Shown here piece after piece: positions 1 through 11,448 of a DNA stretch of 64,000 nt. The stretch's first letter is position 1; each line of letters begins with the position of its first letter. Location: the NCBI RefSeq assembly GCF_032854445.1, contig NC_088295.1:17225490-17289489 (forward strand). The letters are read 5' to 3'. The translations under genes and the position numbers were made by a program. The notes under the pieces were generated by a model, which did no database searches, was not told the DNA's origin, and saw nothing but the letters and a program-made list of their open reading frames with translations. Source of the stretch: Liolophura sinensis (taxonomy: Eukaryota; Mollusca; Polyplacophora; Chitonida; Chitonidae).

Positions 1-559
1 TATATATAGCTTATCAGATCTTTAAAGCGAAAGACAACATCTTACATAAGGATTACGTCATTGCTAGAATGACATAATTCACAAGGTGTGCACACCCAAG
101 AACAACAATAGTGTAATTACTAATCTGCAAGCAATGTACAGGGATTAGGTCATGCAGGCAGAAGCTTTTTATATTGTATTGTACTCAAGATCATTGGTAT
201 TTTACCGCCAGTAATGTGCCTTCTCTTGATAATTATAGCGCAGAACAGTTTGGCTGCGGAGCAAAGCTGTGATGTTTGCCACTTATTTGTCGAAGAGAGG
301 TTTACAATCGTATTTCCTATTTACTATAAAGGTGACCGCCTTGGTATCAGTGACAATGGAAAGGTTTTTTCTATCAGCGAAGAAAATCTGTTTACGCATG
401 GCCTTTAGTATAAACGACTGGAGAGCATGAGTCTATTCCTTCTTTCCTAAAGAAATCCCTCATCCGCCGGAAAATGTTTTAATATTCTCGAGGAACAAGA
501 AATTGTTGGTGTCAGATTCACTGAAAAATCTACTGTTTCTTTTATTTCATTATACTTTA

Positions 560-1180
560 CCGGAAAAGTTGTTGTAGGCAGCAATAATGCACTGGGGACT
601 AGAGTATTAACGCCCCCATATGACTACATGTTCTGGGGTTGTCTCGTCTTTACTGGAATGTAAGTTTACCAAATGTCGGTTAAAAGCAAGGATGAAAATG
701 AACCTCATCGACTCGACTGTTTCCGACCCATGTTCGCTCGTTAGAGCCTAAATCCTGGGGACACGTGGTAGCACAAATCCTGGAGACGATCGGTCCTCAG
801 GGAACAGTCCACTTCAGCAACTTCTGGAATCTCGGGAAGAAACCGGGTCAGAGTCAAGCAAAGGTTATCATTGACAGAGACAGAATAATTTGAAAGTCGC
901 TCCCGTAAGGACGAAACATTACCGCGCGGATCTAAAGGAGATATAGTCACTGCGTTTCCATCAGTCTTCAACCTTGTGGAGCAGTGCTATTAAACAGGAC
1001 ATCAACCTCACCATTGTTCTGGGCGTCCAATAAACCAAACCAGATTACTTCGCTTGTGAAACCGTATAGCTGCAAAATTTTGTCTGTAATTGTAACACGT
1101 TATATTGGTACTTTCACTAGGTTAGCACTAGAATCCCAAACAAACGGGGCTCAACGGCCATTTCTACCAGACAACTAGCC
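560..1180 (-). pseudogene. possible decayed coding tract, unknown protein
   Basis: I do not recognise this sequence. On the minus strand several adjacent stretches in different frames read like protein. One runs from about 1120 to 985 and includes IWFGLLDAQNNGEVDVL. A one-base shift leads into the next (971-744, including LSNYSVSVNDNLCLTLTRFL and FLPEIPEVAEVD). A further shift gives GSNERTWVGNSRVDEVHF near 740-680. At least one in-frame stop lies near 1095. Stretches that join at single-base shifts suggest one old coding sequence that has lost its frame, either a pseudogene or a transposon remnant. There is no recognisable domain, so chance cannot be excluded. Confidence 0.25.
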
Positions 1181-2190
1181 ATTACCATAACGTTCACACG
1201 ATCAGTGCGAAGGGCATCATTTAAACAATGTACGCACTAAATCATCAGGGACATTGAACATGTTAAAGTAAATGATCATGAAAAATGTAGGCGTATATTT
1301 TACTGAATGTAATTACATACGTGACAAAAGCGTAAAATTCTGCATTGTAAGGCAAACGATGTAGAACAGTCAGATGGAAATTTATAAGGTGCCGACATGA
1401 GAAAGTCTCAGTCTTCAGGGCCGGTTTCAAATTTTTTCAGTTATACATGGGCTAGTATCGTAACAATGTTAATATTTGCGCTTTTTACGTAAATGTCAAC
1501 AGATGTCGTAGATGTAGTTGTTTAGATTAAATCTTATTAATATTTAAAGCAAAATTAACCAACTTGAGAAGCCTTCAAAGAATATCACTGCTTGTGAGAT
1601 CATTTTGACATAACAATTTAAAAAATATTAAATTATTTAGTGACTGAGTTTTGACCGGAGGTTTTGGTACCGATTGTTTTGCAAACCAGTTTCTTGGTTA
1701 TCGCATTTCTGTTAACGAGCGTTACTTTAACTTATAACGCTAACGATAAGACTTGGTACTACATTAATAGTCTTTTTTTCTCCCATCATATTCTTTCAAT
1801 GCATGAGACTTTCATCTTACTGTTTGCTGTAGGAAATGCATTATCGTCGCCCCTGCATGCTTCAATTCTCTGTAATGTCTGAGTTGGCGGAAAAGTAGCG
1901 TTATAGATTTTGTGGAAGGATAGTGGAAATGCTAGCTAAATGACAGGGAAAGGAACGAATATGACTTTTCGATATTTGCAAAAGTTCTCTTTTCACTCAC
2001 ATAGCTGTGACCTATTGTGGAATAACGAAACGTATATATATATTTTTCAAATAATAGGCAATAAGTATTTTTACACAATGATTTCTTTGTTTCCGTATTA
2101 AAGTATTCAATATACATAGTTATTTCAAAAGGTGGTGTGTTTTGCTAGAGAGTTCTGGTGACAATTTTTCATGGCCAAACTTCGCCAGTT
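1181..2190. other. AT-rich stretch, no feature seen
   Basis: No open frame with protein-like character, RNA gene or repeat was found. The short plus-strand frame at 1664-1882 has no start context or family resemblance. Confidence 0.5.
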
Positions 2191-2541
2191 CTCACACATT
2201 TGCATGGCTGATGTGCCTCAGATATTCGTCATTTCTCACACAATTGCCTGGCTGGCGTACCTCAGATATGCGTCATTTCTCACACATTTGCATGGCTGAT
2301 GTGCCTCAAATATTCGTCATTTCTCATATATTTGCATGGCTGATGTGCCTCAGATATTCGTCATTTCTCACACAATTGCCTGGTTGACGTACCTCAGATA
2401 TGCGTCATTTCTCACACATTTGCATGGCTGATGTGCCTCAAATATTCGTCATTTCTCATATATTTGCATGGCTGATGTGCCTCAGATATTCGTCATTTCT
2501 CACACATTTGCATGGCTGACGTGCCACAGATATTTATCTTG
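2191..2541. repeat. 44-bp minisatellite with 132-bp higher-order period
   Basis: Eight tandem copies of a 44-bp unit start at 2191, 2235, 2279, 2323, 2367, 2411, 2455 and 2499, each opening with CTCACACA or CTCATATA. Three unit variants alternate. One has TTTGCATGGCTGATGTG with CAGATATTC. One has ATTGCCTGGCTGGCGTAC. One has CAAATATTC and is followed by the CTCATATA start. The variant order repeats every three units (132 bp), so the array has grown partly by duplication of a three-unit block. The last unit is degraded. Confidence 0.97.
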
Positions 2542-3626
2542 CAACACAATTGTCCACATGGTTTCTTTGACAACGGGCACGTTTCATATCGCTTTATAAT
2601 TTAATTGATTTTAATTCACAGTCGTAGTGGCTTAACTCTATCAGGTACTTTCCAGTAAGAAAGTACATCACAGTAATATTTTACCAGAGAAATGTCATAT
2701 TACTGCTGAACATTTGGGGTGTCTCTGTTTGGTTTTGTCCTACCATTTCACACATACAAGGCAGTACAATTGTACAGTCAACCATTGTACATGTCAGTAC
2801 AACGGTTGACTGGGCCGAAGCCATTACTTGAACAACGAAAACCAAGGGGTAACTCTTTCCTGCATCCTACACGAATCTGTATAAATAATCGCAAAGCCTT
2901 TACAACAACAACAGACAGCCTACTTCTAGCATCTCCAACGCCATAAATTTCTTACAGCGATAGTGAGCTAATACCTGCCTCTAAGTCTCTCCCTGGTGGC
3001 TTCCTCTGTACTCTCTTCACGGATTGGCGACCTCATCACAGGATTTTCTATGAATAAATATGAAGTAATTCCACTAACAGTTCGACAGTTCGACCTTTTA
3101 TCGCACTACAAATGGAACGTACCGGCGGATGTAATGGGTTGGACTGAGCTACCAGTCTTAGAGTTATCGCTCTATCTGATACAGACAAACCGTTTTATAT
3201 ATGTTCCTAATGTTTTACTTCGAAGATGGCAATGGCTCGGGCACAATAAAAGACTAAGACTAAAAGCAACATTGTACATCTCACTGCACAACTGAAACAA
3301 ATTCTGTAAACGTGTTGATATATTCTTTTGAGATGTCGATATTACTTGTAACAGTGACAGTGGCATTTGTAGAGAGTGTGGAGACTAAACATGTGAGTAA
3401 ACTTGAGGGTAATTGTAAAGTCTGTCTTCACCTATCTCTGTCTTTGCCAGTGAAATTTCGCGCAGTTTTTATGACTGTATGCGATAATCCCTTGCACAGG
3501 TAGATTGTTCTACCTTGTTGAAATATACCGGTACGAAATTTTTACCAATATATAATAACCAAGTTGCTTATGCAGACTGTTTAACTGTTCCAAATAGAGA
3601 GAGTGATTTCAAGTATATGAGCCATT
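2542..3626. other. no feature seen
   Basis: Frames at 2719-2946, 2996-3295 and 3172-3366 show no recognisable domain, no start context and no splice-site support. I treat them as chance. Confidence 0.45.
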
Positions 3627-3722
3627 GTTCACGGTTACAATGGCGAATCTGTTCACGGTTACAATGGCGAAAATGTTCATGGTTGCAATAGCGAACCTGT
3701 TCACGGTTACAATGGCAAACCT
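3627..3722. repeat. 24-bp tandem repeat, 4 copies
   Basis: Four copies of GTTCACGGTTACAATGGCGA plus a variable tetranucleotide, at 3627, 3651, 3675 and 3699. The third copy has several substitutions. The unit is a multiple of three, so the repeat leaves a frame open across it, but nothing else suggests coding. Confidence 0.95.
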
Positions 3723-4272
3723 GTTAAGGTATAATAAATACATCATTGCCTTACTAATACGTGACAGCTATACATCGTTCTCAACGCCTCATACAAACTG
3801 TGGACAACATAACGAAGAGCTAATAGCAAACTTATTGACGAGGGCACGCTATAAGTCAGTTCATTAAAAACTTAATGGAATGAAATTCCATACCATATTC
3901 ATTATTCAGACCAATTAAACTTGTCCTTCCTGCCAGCCTATATGTAAATTCTTTCTCTCTAACTAGTACAAGCGCGACATGGAATTGACCTAAATGAATC
4001 CCCCGCGGATCTCACGACAAGCATTCCACTACATTTTAAGAATGTTTTAACATGTCTTACAGAGGTATGACTACAGGCATGTATTCAGGGATGCCAATGC
4101 CCCAGATATTAGGCGTTCCATTATATGAGAATTACGAAACCCAACACTGCTACAATACGAAATTACCCAACGAAATACAAATTTAGTCATATCTTTGTGA
4201 TAGTTGATAAGTTTGTTTAATTGATGCTTAACGCTCACGAATTCGTCATTTTGGTATATGGGTCAAGAGCCC
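3723..4272. other. no feature seen
   Basis: Unremarkable AT-rich sequence between two minisatellites. Confidence 0.5.
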
Positions 4273-4511
4273 ATACATGTGAACCATCTGCATGTGTGAA
4301 CCATCTACATATGTGACCTACCTACATGTGTGAACCATCTACATGTGTGACCCACCTACATGTGTAAACCTCCTACATGTGTGAACCATCTAAATATGTT
4401 AACCATCTACATGTGTGACCCATCCACATGAGTGAACCACCTACATGTGTAAACAATCTACATGTGGGAACCATCCACATGTGTGAACCATCTACAAAAA
4501 AAAAAAAAAAA
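4273..4511. repeat. 18-bp minisatellite followed by poly(A)
   Basis: About twelve diverged copies of an 18-bp unit close to CTACATGTGTGAACCATC. Most carry the palindrome ACATGT. The array ends directly in a run of 16 A (4496-4511), so the minisatellite may be the 3' tail of a retroposed element, though no body of such an element is recognisable upstream. Confidence 0.93.
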
Positions 4512-5004
4512 CTGGAAAGGACCCCCTGCAACTAGATGGGAAATCGTCGATTTCCAACCTGCTTACAGTGACAGGTCGTCTGCAAAATGACACAAGGGCT
4601 TCCCCGGTATGCGGTTAAAGTTGCTATGTAAAAGGTGGAGCCAATTAAAAATGCCAGAGCTAAAATATTCGTTGCTCTCCACAAGCGTCATGTTTGCCGT
4701 TAAATAAATAGGATAATATCTTTTTTTTGTCTAATGTTTGTGTTTGAAGCAAGTTTTGTCTTATGAACCATATAGCAAATATATGATAGTGTCTTTAATA
4801 AACATTTATTACAAAGCTAAAGTGATAAACGGGGTCCCTTTCTCATTGTTATTGTACGATATGCTGTTAGCTGAAGTAAATAGCGTTGAGCTTTCATTGG
4901 AATAATACTGTCTATAACCTGAATAGATTTACAATAATATATTTAAACTTATCTAACATATAGCTTGAGAATAAATGAAAAATTGAAAAAAAATATGTAA
5001 AAAT

Positions 5005-5098
5005 ATGATTACGTGAACCAACACGATACTTCGCTATAGCTTACTACTCCCTAATTAGGCACCACATATGTGGAAATGACTTTGGTTCGCGTAATCAT
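5005..5098. repeat. 94-bp imperfect palindrome
   Basis: ATGATTACGTGAACCAA (5005-5021) is matched in reverse complement by TTGGTTCGCGTAATCAT (5082-5098) with one mismatch. The loop contains a second palindrome, CCACATATGTGG. The form is that of a tiny foldback or MITE remnant; no target duplication was identified. Confidence 0.75.
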
Positions 5099-5954
5099 GT
5101 TTTAATTATGAAGGGAATGCCTGCTGGAAAACGCCTTAAAATAATAAAACCCTACTTTTTTCTTTTGGTAAAACAAAGACTATTTTTTGTTGCATCACTC
5201 CAAATTTTCACACCCATGTTCTTCGGTAATTGCGCTTCATATTCAAGTAAGTTTTACTTGTTTTCTGAGTGAAAAAGTTGAACCTCACTGCTGCACCGAA
5301 GTGGTGCGACAAAGGGTCCTTTAAATTTTAAAACTGTAGCAGATTTACCATTGACTCTTAAGTGCTCGACTCTCCAGTTTATTTTTTAAAACCATATTAA
5401 TGTTTATCTCACTTTGTATTTAATGTGCATATTTAGTGTAAAGTAGAATTTAAGAAGGCCGTCAAAAATGAAAGCTACAAAGGTGGAAAATCAATCCTGC
5501 ATAGTTAGTGATTGTAAAGTTAACGTAGCCACTTGCAACTATTTATTAAATAGAGCTTACTAACTTATTCACATAGTATACGGTGAGTATTTTGAAATTA
5601 ATGGAAATAACGTAGAGCGCGTAAGCTCCCACAGTGTCCTTTGCCCTGAACCCATTTAGCAGTTCTGCACGGTATGATTACAAAAGCCTGAATTGATTTG
5701 TTACTAGTCAAAGTCTGGCATAAAAACCCACCTGTGGGAGGAGAGAAGCTGCATTGGAGTTCGAATCATGGGAAAGAGAATCCATCGGTTAGTTAGACAA
5801 GCACTCTAGACGCAAATTACCTGACCAAATATAGCTCTATTTGGCCGTTGTAGTCAGATAACAAGAGTTATTGTAGAAGTCAATGATTTAAAATTATTCT
5901 ATTTTCAAATTAAGGCCTGCGATGGAGATCGAGTTTCCGGCATCTCGGGCCTAC
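5099..5954. other. no feature seen
   Basis: AT-rich, no supported feature. Confidence 0.5.
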
Positions 5955-6100
5955 CCTTGTTGTGCAATGACAAATTTAAGGGCTTCACAATCTATTAGCT
6001 GTTGAAATGTTGGCCTGCTGTGGGTATTGGGCTTTCCGGTGTTGTGTTCTACTTCCTGGCAGTAGACATCCAGACGTTGTCCACCATTCACATCTAGACA
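5955..6100 (-). CDS. candidate internal exon, unknown protein
   Basis: On the minus strand an open stretch of about 48 codons (including LDVNGGQRLDVYCQEVEHNT and FQQLIDCEALKFVIAQQ) ends at a good splice donor, AACAAGG followed by gtaggc. It could begin after an acceptor-like ATCACAAG at 6101. The upstream pyrimidine tract is weak and no partner exon was found. The product is not recognised. It may be a chance frame. Confidence 0.2.
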
Positions 6101-6532
6101 CTTGTGATGATAACACAGAATGACGAAACACACATGCAATCATTTCATGTGATGATACAGAATGATAACTCTCAAAGGAGCCTTCTACTTGGAAAGTAAA
6201 GGATTGCAGTGACCGAAAAACAGGGCCCATTTGCTTTCCCCACGTTTTAATATGGTACTGAAATATAGATGAAGTAAAACTATATCATAATGTTACCGTG
6301 GTGAACTCATGAATGCCGTTCATACTAGAGATGGCAATTTACAAGATACGGTGGATACGAAAGGTTTAGTGTCATACCAAGGACATAACTGACACTCCAA
6401 AGGTATTGGTGCTGAACTTGGCAAAACATCTGAACTTTTTGGTCTTATACACGTACGATAACAAAGTTCAGAATTTTATTGGCATCAAGAGATTACTGTA
6501 TTCAAAATGACTAGAACAGGCTTATATCGATA

Positions 6533-6565
6533 ATTTATTTATTTATTTATTTATTTATTTATTAT
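6533..6565. repeat. (TTTA)n microsatellite
   Basis: About eight uninterrupted copies of TTTA, ending in TTATTATT. Confidence 0.97.
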
Positions 6566-8309
6566 TAATGTGGTTATCCTTTAACACCATTGTCAAGAAT
6601 TTTCATTTGTACCATGACGGTAACTTTTATACGTGGGGGTGTGGGGATCGGCAGGAGTGTTCATGGTGACCACCAGCCTTTGGTAAATCATATAGGCAAA
6701 TAAATGAAACAAACGGTCTTCAAAGAGCATAATACTCTTGCCCTTATGTGTACAATGGGAGCGGGGAAATCTAAAAATATCCTGTTTACGCCAAAGGCCG
6801 GGATTATACCAGTGCCATATGCCTGGCAATAGAAAGACAAGCGTCTTAACCTTCCGGCCAACACCTGTTCCCGTCGGTATATTGTAGGATCACTAAATAA
6901 AGCGGTCCATGCAAAGTAAGCAATTATTTGAAAATTATTTGTAAGGGTATGAAAAATAAGGTAATGTAAAACACACATTACACAGCTATAGAATAGTGTT
7001 AAAAAGGGACAAAAGGTTCAAATGGGTGAAGGAAAAACCTAATGTAGAAATATTTCCTGTACATCAGTTCCATTGTTGTATCAGTTCTGGGAAAATATTC
7101 AGCCCAGCATGGATCAAATCTTATCGTATAAGTGTTTACCTTTATGCCAGGTACACCGAGGTGAGAGTGTTGTGAGTAAACCACACAGTCTATCTGTATG
7201 AATTGTACTATCACATAGACCATGTCATAGTACAGAATTCTTTTATGTGTAACAGTCACAATGTGGTATTAATGAGGGCTGCAAACTAGTACACTCTAAC
7301 ACAGACCTGGTTACAACGTAGAAATATTGCCTGTATACTAGTGACTCTGTTATTAGTCCTTGCTGCAAAATTACTACAGCGTAGTATCCTTTTGAGTATA
7401 TTCAAACTAAAACTGATGCCCTTATATTATTGTCTCGCCTGTACTAAAGCAATTATTTTTATTTATTAGTCATGATGTTTAGTAAGTAATAAAGGTGAAA
7501 TGCTGTTTTGTCTAACGGTATTTAGCATGTTTGCCTTGTTAAGATGAGTAACAAAAATTGATTCCGAGGCTGTCCTGATCACGGTTGCATAAAAACAGAC
7601 TATATCCCTGGATTCATAGAGAGCAAACTAAGGTATCAATAACATGGTAATATACTCTGTTTTGTGCAACTGTGTTCAGTTCTTTGTAAAATCAGCCATA
7701 GTCATTGTCAAAATTGCTTTAGAAAGTGATGCAAGGTAATATGTTGGACGTTCACATAATTGCATGGAAAATCTTATGTAAACAACTGCCGTCAGCTTTT
7801 AAATTTAGTTTGCCACTGTTTACATATGCTGAGTTCAGGGCCTGCTGTCTGCCTCAGTTCCAGAATACCCTCAGTTCGGTTCGGGGCCTGTTTGTTTACA
7901 ACAAGTGTTCAAGAATTTTCTTATTCTAGACAACTGCACCAGTCTGTATAAGACCTATGAAAGCAGGTCAAAAGAGAGTCAAGAAGAATTATTGAGAGTT
8001 TTGGATGCTTTCGCTGTGTATTACTTTAGTAGGCCTTTTGTGCTGAATTTTGGTGTCTTTATAGCCTCTGGCTTTGTTATATCATATCTCCACCGAGCAC
8101 TAGTTCAGTTTGAACTTGTATATTTAATTTGTGCTCTTGTGTACACAGTGCTTATTAGTACACCTACCCTGTCTGTGGAATTTTGTGCATATTTTGTCAT
8201 ACACTCAGTTATACTGTGGATTTTCCCTCTTATTTGTGCATTTATGCCTGTATGGTTTTCCGCATTGTGGAATATATGCGCCCGTTTGGACTTGACACCG
8301 TTGTACATG
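6566..8309. other. no gene seen; part may be retrotransposon LTR
   Basis: The 3' part of this stretch (from somewhere between about 7500 and 7900) may belong to the 5' LTR of the gypsy element that follows. Its start cannot be fixed because no second LTR is in the window. A 135-codon open frame at 7905-8312 is T-rich and hydrophobic; I do not regard it as a gene. Confidence 0.4.
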
Positions 8310-8407
8310 TAAGTACTTTAGTATTTGTATAGATATTGCTATCCTTTCTTGTTAAACTTAAGTACTTTAGTATTTGTAAAAGTCTTGTTATCTGTTCTTG
8401 TTAAACC
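8310..8407. repeat. 49-bp tandem duplication in candidate LTR
   Basis: TAAGTACTTTAGTATTTGTA occurs at 8310 and again at 8359, and each copy continues through a related block ending TCTTGTTAAAC. An AATAAA lies just after the second copy (about 8410), where a retroviral-type R region would have its poly(A) signal. Confidence 0.85.
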
Positions 8408-8409
8408 TA

Positions 8410-8545
8410 ATAAATTGTTGTAAAATAAAATCTGCTTGTATTGGTTACTTTTTTTGTGCGGCTAAACTGTCGTGTATTTCGAACAAGCCATCTCATTATA
8501 ATACAGACAGTTTGGATCGTAACAAATTTGGGGCTTGTCCGTGAA
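8410..8545 (+). promoter_or_regulatory. candidate LTR end and primer-binding region
   Basis: AATAAA and a T-rich run are followed by a stretch ending GATCGTAACA and then TTGGGGCTTGTCCGTGAAG (about 8528-8546), immediately upstream of the gag-like frame. LTR retrotransposons have a primer-binding site starting TGG just inside the 5' LTR, and TGGGGGCTTGTCCG-like strings occur in this position in gypsy elements. The LTR boundary is inferred, not proved. Confidence 0.45.
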
Positions 8546-8669
8546 GTGAATTTGAATTGGAATTGAAAGGATTTTGTGTAAGTTGTGTCATTTTTCTAGT
8601 CTTTGACTTTGTAGTAAATTTTGCCAGCAGATTTTATTCATCACGTCGGATTTAAAGCCCGACGAGTTT

Positions 8670-9940
8670 ATGGAAGTGCCAGATCAGGACATTTTTGATG
8701 TATTAAATAAGAATATTTGTATGCTTTAAGCAAGTACCTGAATCTTAATATCAAAAGATCCATACGCAAGAAATATATGCAGTTTAATATTGCTAAATGT
8801 TTGGTAGAATTACAGGAGTTTGATGAAAGTGCATTAGATGCGTACAGGCCTGAGGGTGATGATTCCACTGCAATAAGACTGAAGGAGTTAGAACTGAAAG
8901 AAAAGGAAAATGAAAGATTGTTTAAAGAAAAGGAAAATGAAAGATTGTTTAAAGAAAAGGAAAAGGAAGATGAAAGATTGTTTAAAGAAAAAGAAAATGA
9001 AAAGAAAGATTGTTTAAGGAAAATGAAAAAGAAGTTGTTTAGAGGAAGGGAAAATGAAAGAGTGTTCGAATTGGAGAAATTGAGACTTCAGAGCGAAATT
9101 GAAGCGAGGAAACTAGAAGGAGATAGGTCTGGCTTAAGTTTTTCTGATATGCCTCCAAAATTTGATGCCGCAAGAAACATAAGATTGGTGCCACAATTTC
9201 GTGAGACTGATGTAGATAAATATTTTCTACAGTTTGAGAAGGTTGCTCAAAATTTAGAGTGACCTAAAAAGTTTGGGACTACACTTTTACAAAGTGTGTT
9301 AACTGGCAAAGCTATGGATATATACACAGAGTTATCAACAGAACAGGCTGCAGATTATGATTTTGTGAAAGATGTTATCTTAAAAAGATATGACCTTGTG
9401 CCAGAGGCCTATCGGCAGAAATTTTGAGAAAAGAGATCAGACTTACATTGAATTTGCTAGGCAGACGGAACAATTGTTTGAGCGTTGGTGTTCTGCTAAA
9501 AGTGAAGATAAGATTATGAAAAGTTAAAACAGATCATTCTGATTGAAGATTTTAAAAGGTGTATTAATGATGATGTCAGAACTTTAATTGAGGATAAAGA
9601 GGCTGATACATTAGAAGCAACCGCCACTATGGCCGATACTTACACGGTTACACATAAGGCCTCATTTCAGAAAAAGCCGTCTACATTTAGAAAACCTCAA
9701 CCCTTTTCCGGCAGTTCATTCAACTCAAATTCAGGCCCACTGAAACAGACTCAAAATTTTGACAAATCAGGTGAGCAAAGAAGGCTTGTTAATTCGAATA
9801 CTACTCAACGAAGGTCTGACCATACATTTACTGATAGACAGGTTAACAGGGTTACATGATATTATTGTAGGAAGCAAGGCCATGTCATGTCAAATTGTTA
9901 TGCTTTAAAGAGAAGGCAAGAACATGAGGGTGGCTCCAAG
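8670..9940 (+). pseudogene. gag-like protein of gypsy element, broken
   Basis: Probable start ATG at 8670 (MEVPDQDIFDVL), with a frameshift near 8715 into the main frame. Next comes a highly charged Lys/Glu coiled-coil stretch built from repeats of ERLFKEKEN (about 8890-9050), then a capsid-like region with DVDKYFLQFEKVAQNLE, LLQSVLTGKAMDIY and LVPEAYRQKF. This resembles the SCAN-related gag region of vertebrate and invertebrate gypsy elements. A zinc knuckle of CX2CX4HX4C form lies at 9857-9898, its first Cys codon replaced by TGA. Other defects are TGA at 9260 (normally Trp), TGA at 9425 and frameshifts near 9450 and 9520. The product would package element RNA; this copy cannot encode it whole. 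Confidence 0.85.
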
Positions 9941-10059
9941 CTTACTGGTTTGTGTGTTACTGCTGAAAAGTCTGACATAGTGAACAATGTTGATGCATTT
10001 GATTATGTTAAGACTCCACCAGTATATTGTACACAGAATTCACAGGATAATGTTATGAA

Positions 10060-11248
10060 AGTTTTCGAGCCATTTATTTGTGACGGTAAAGTCTCACTTA
10101 AAAATGACATGTCTTGTGATACAAAGATCAGGGTATTAAGAGATACTGGAGCTTCTCAGTCTTTATTGTTACACGATGTTTTGCCATTTTCTGATGAGGT
10201 CATATTCTGGATCAAATGTATTAATTAGAGGTGTAAGCTCTGCTGAAATTGACAAAGCTTACTTGTCATCAGATATTATTTCAGGCCCTGTTACTCTCGG
10301 CATTAGGCCTACCTTGCCTTTTAAAGGAATTCATCTACTACTTGGTAATGATCTTGCTGGTGACAAAGTAATGGTTAATCCTATTGTGACTGATAAACCT
10401 TGTTTAAATCAAACTGTTGATCCTGTTGAGAAAGAAATTCCAGATTTGTATCCCTCTTGTGCTGTAACGAGGTCTATGTCAAACAAACTTTCTGATAACG
10501 GCAAAACACAGTAAACGGACTTACAAGATACATTTCTTACACAAATGTTTACTCAAGGCGACTGCATTGATAATGATAAAGCAGATCGTTGTACACCTAG
10601 TGACCTATCACCTGTTTCTAAACATCAGCTTGTAACTGAACAGCATAAAGACCGGAAATTTCATGTTTGCTTGACAGAGCTCTCGATGATTGTGTTATTT
10701 CATCTGAACCTATGTGCTATTATGTCAAGTCTGATATACTTATGCGTAAATGGAGACCACCTGATGTATCTGTTGATGATGACTGGGCTGTTTAAACATC
10801 AGATTGTTGTACCTAAGGCATACCCAACTGAAATTTTACGTATGGCACATGAAATGCCATTGACTGGTCACTTGGGTGTTAACAAGACCTACTACAGGAT
10901 ACTGAACCACTTCTTTTGGCCAGGATTAAAGGGAGTTGTAACCCAGTTTTGAAAATCATGTCATACATGCCAGGTAGTGGGTAAGCCTATTCCTCAGACT
11001 ATTCCTAAGACACCATTAGAGCCTGTACCAGCTTTTCAAGAGCCATTCAGCAGAATATTGATTGATTGTGTAGGCCTTCTACCTAAGACGAAGTCTGGGA
11101 ATCAGTATGTGTTAGCTATTATGTGTACAGCAACCAGATTTCCCGAGGCTGTTCCTTTAAGGAATATAAACACCAAAAAAGCTTTAACAAAGTTTTTTAC
11201 TCTGTTTGGTTTACCCAAATCCATACAATCTGATCAAGGTTCAAACTT
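10060..11248 (+). pseudogene. protease-integrase part of gypsy pol, broken and gapped
   Basis: The aspartic protease has its catalytic D-T-G at 10142-10150 in RDTGASQSLLLHD. It shifts frame near 10200 and continues through ISGPVTLGIRPTLPFKG and HLLLGNDLAGDKV. After a linker with another frameshift near 10680-10790 comes the integrase zinc finger: His pair in AHEMPLTGHLGVNK, then Cys pair in KSCHTC, with TGA at 10950 just before it. The integrase core follows, with the first catalytic Asp in ILIDCVGLLP and the second in IQSDQGSN, where the N gap cuts it. The third catalytic residue is not visible. Direct protease-integrase linkage is what marks the clade. Confidence 0.87.
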
Positions 11249-11448
11249 NNNNNNNNNNNNNNNNNNNNNNNNNNNNNNNNNNNNNNNNNNNNNNNNNNNN
11301 NNNNNNNNNNNNNNNNNNNNNNNNNNNNNNNNNNNNNNNNNNNNNNNNNNNNNNNNNNNNNNNNNNNNNNNNNNNNNNNNNNNNNNNNNNNNNNNNNNNN
11401 NNNNNNNNNNNNNNNNNNNNNNNNNNNNNNNNNNNNNNNNNNNNNNNN
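11249..11448. other. assembly gap, 200 N
   Basis: Exactly 200 N, a typical fixed-size placeholder, so the true distance is unknown. It separates the integrase core of a gypsy element from the satellite array. Either side may be misjoined. Confidence 0.99.

Larger units (their letters stand above)
8524..11248 (+). mobile_element. Ty3/gypsy retrotransposon, PR-IN order (Gmr1-like), broken
   Basis: A decayed LTR retrotransposon holding gag, protease and the first half of integrase, cut by the assembly gap at 11249. Integrase follows protease directly, with no reverse transcriptase or RNase H between them. That is the domain order of the Gmr1-like clade (integrase upstream of RT, as in Ty1/copia); the alternative is an internal deletion in an ordinary gypsy element. 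RT and RNase H are not found anywhere after the gap, where satellite DNA begins. At least four in-frame TGA codons and about five frameshifts show that the copy is inactive. Confidence 0.88.

Noticed and set aside
2142-2387. Open frame with repeated peptide blocks
   Set aside because: Shadow of the 44-bp minisatellite. 132 bp is a multiple of three, so repeats recur in frame.
7905-8312. 135-codon hydrophobic open frame that looks like a four-segment membrane protein
   Set aside because: The DNA is strongly T-rich, which by itself makes a frame read as Phe/Leu/Ile/Val. It lies in the likely LTR of the gypsy element and matches no family.
9260-10952. TGA codons read as Trp, Cys or selenocysteine (alternative code or recoding)
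   Set aside because: The same element has several plain frameshifts and the GPCR and Tc1 frames use TGG and TGT/TGC normally, so mutation is the simpler cause.
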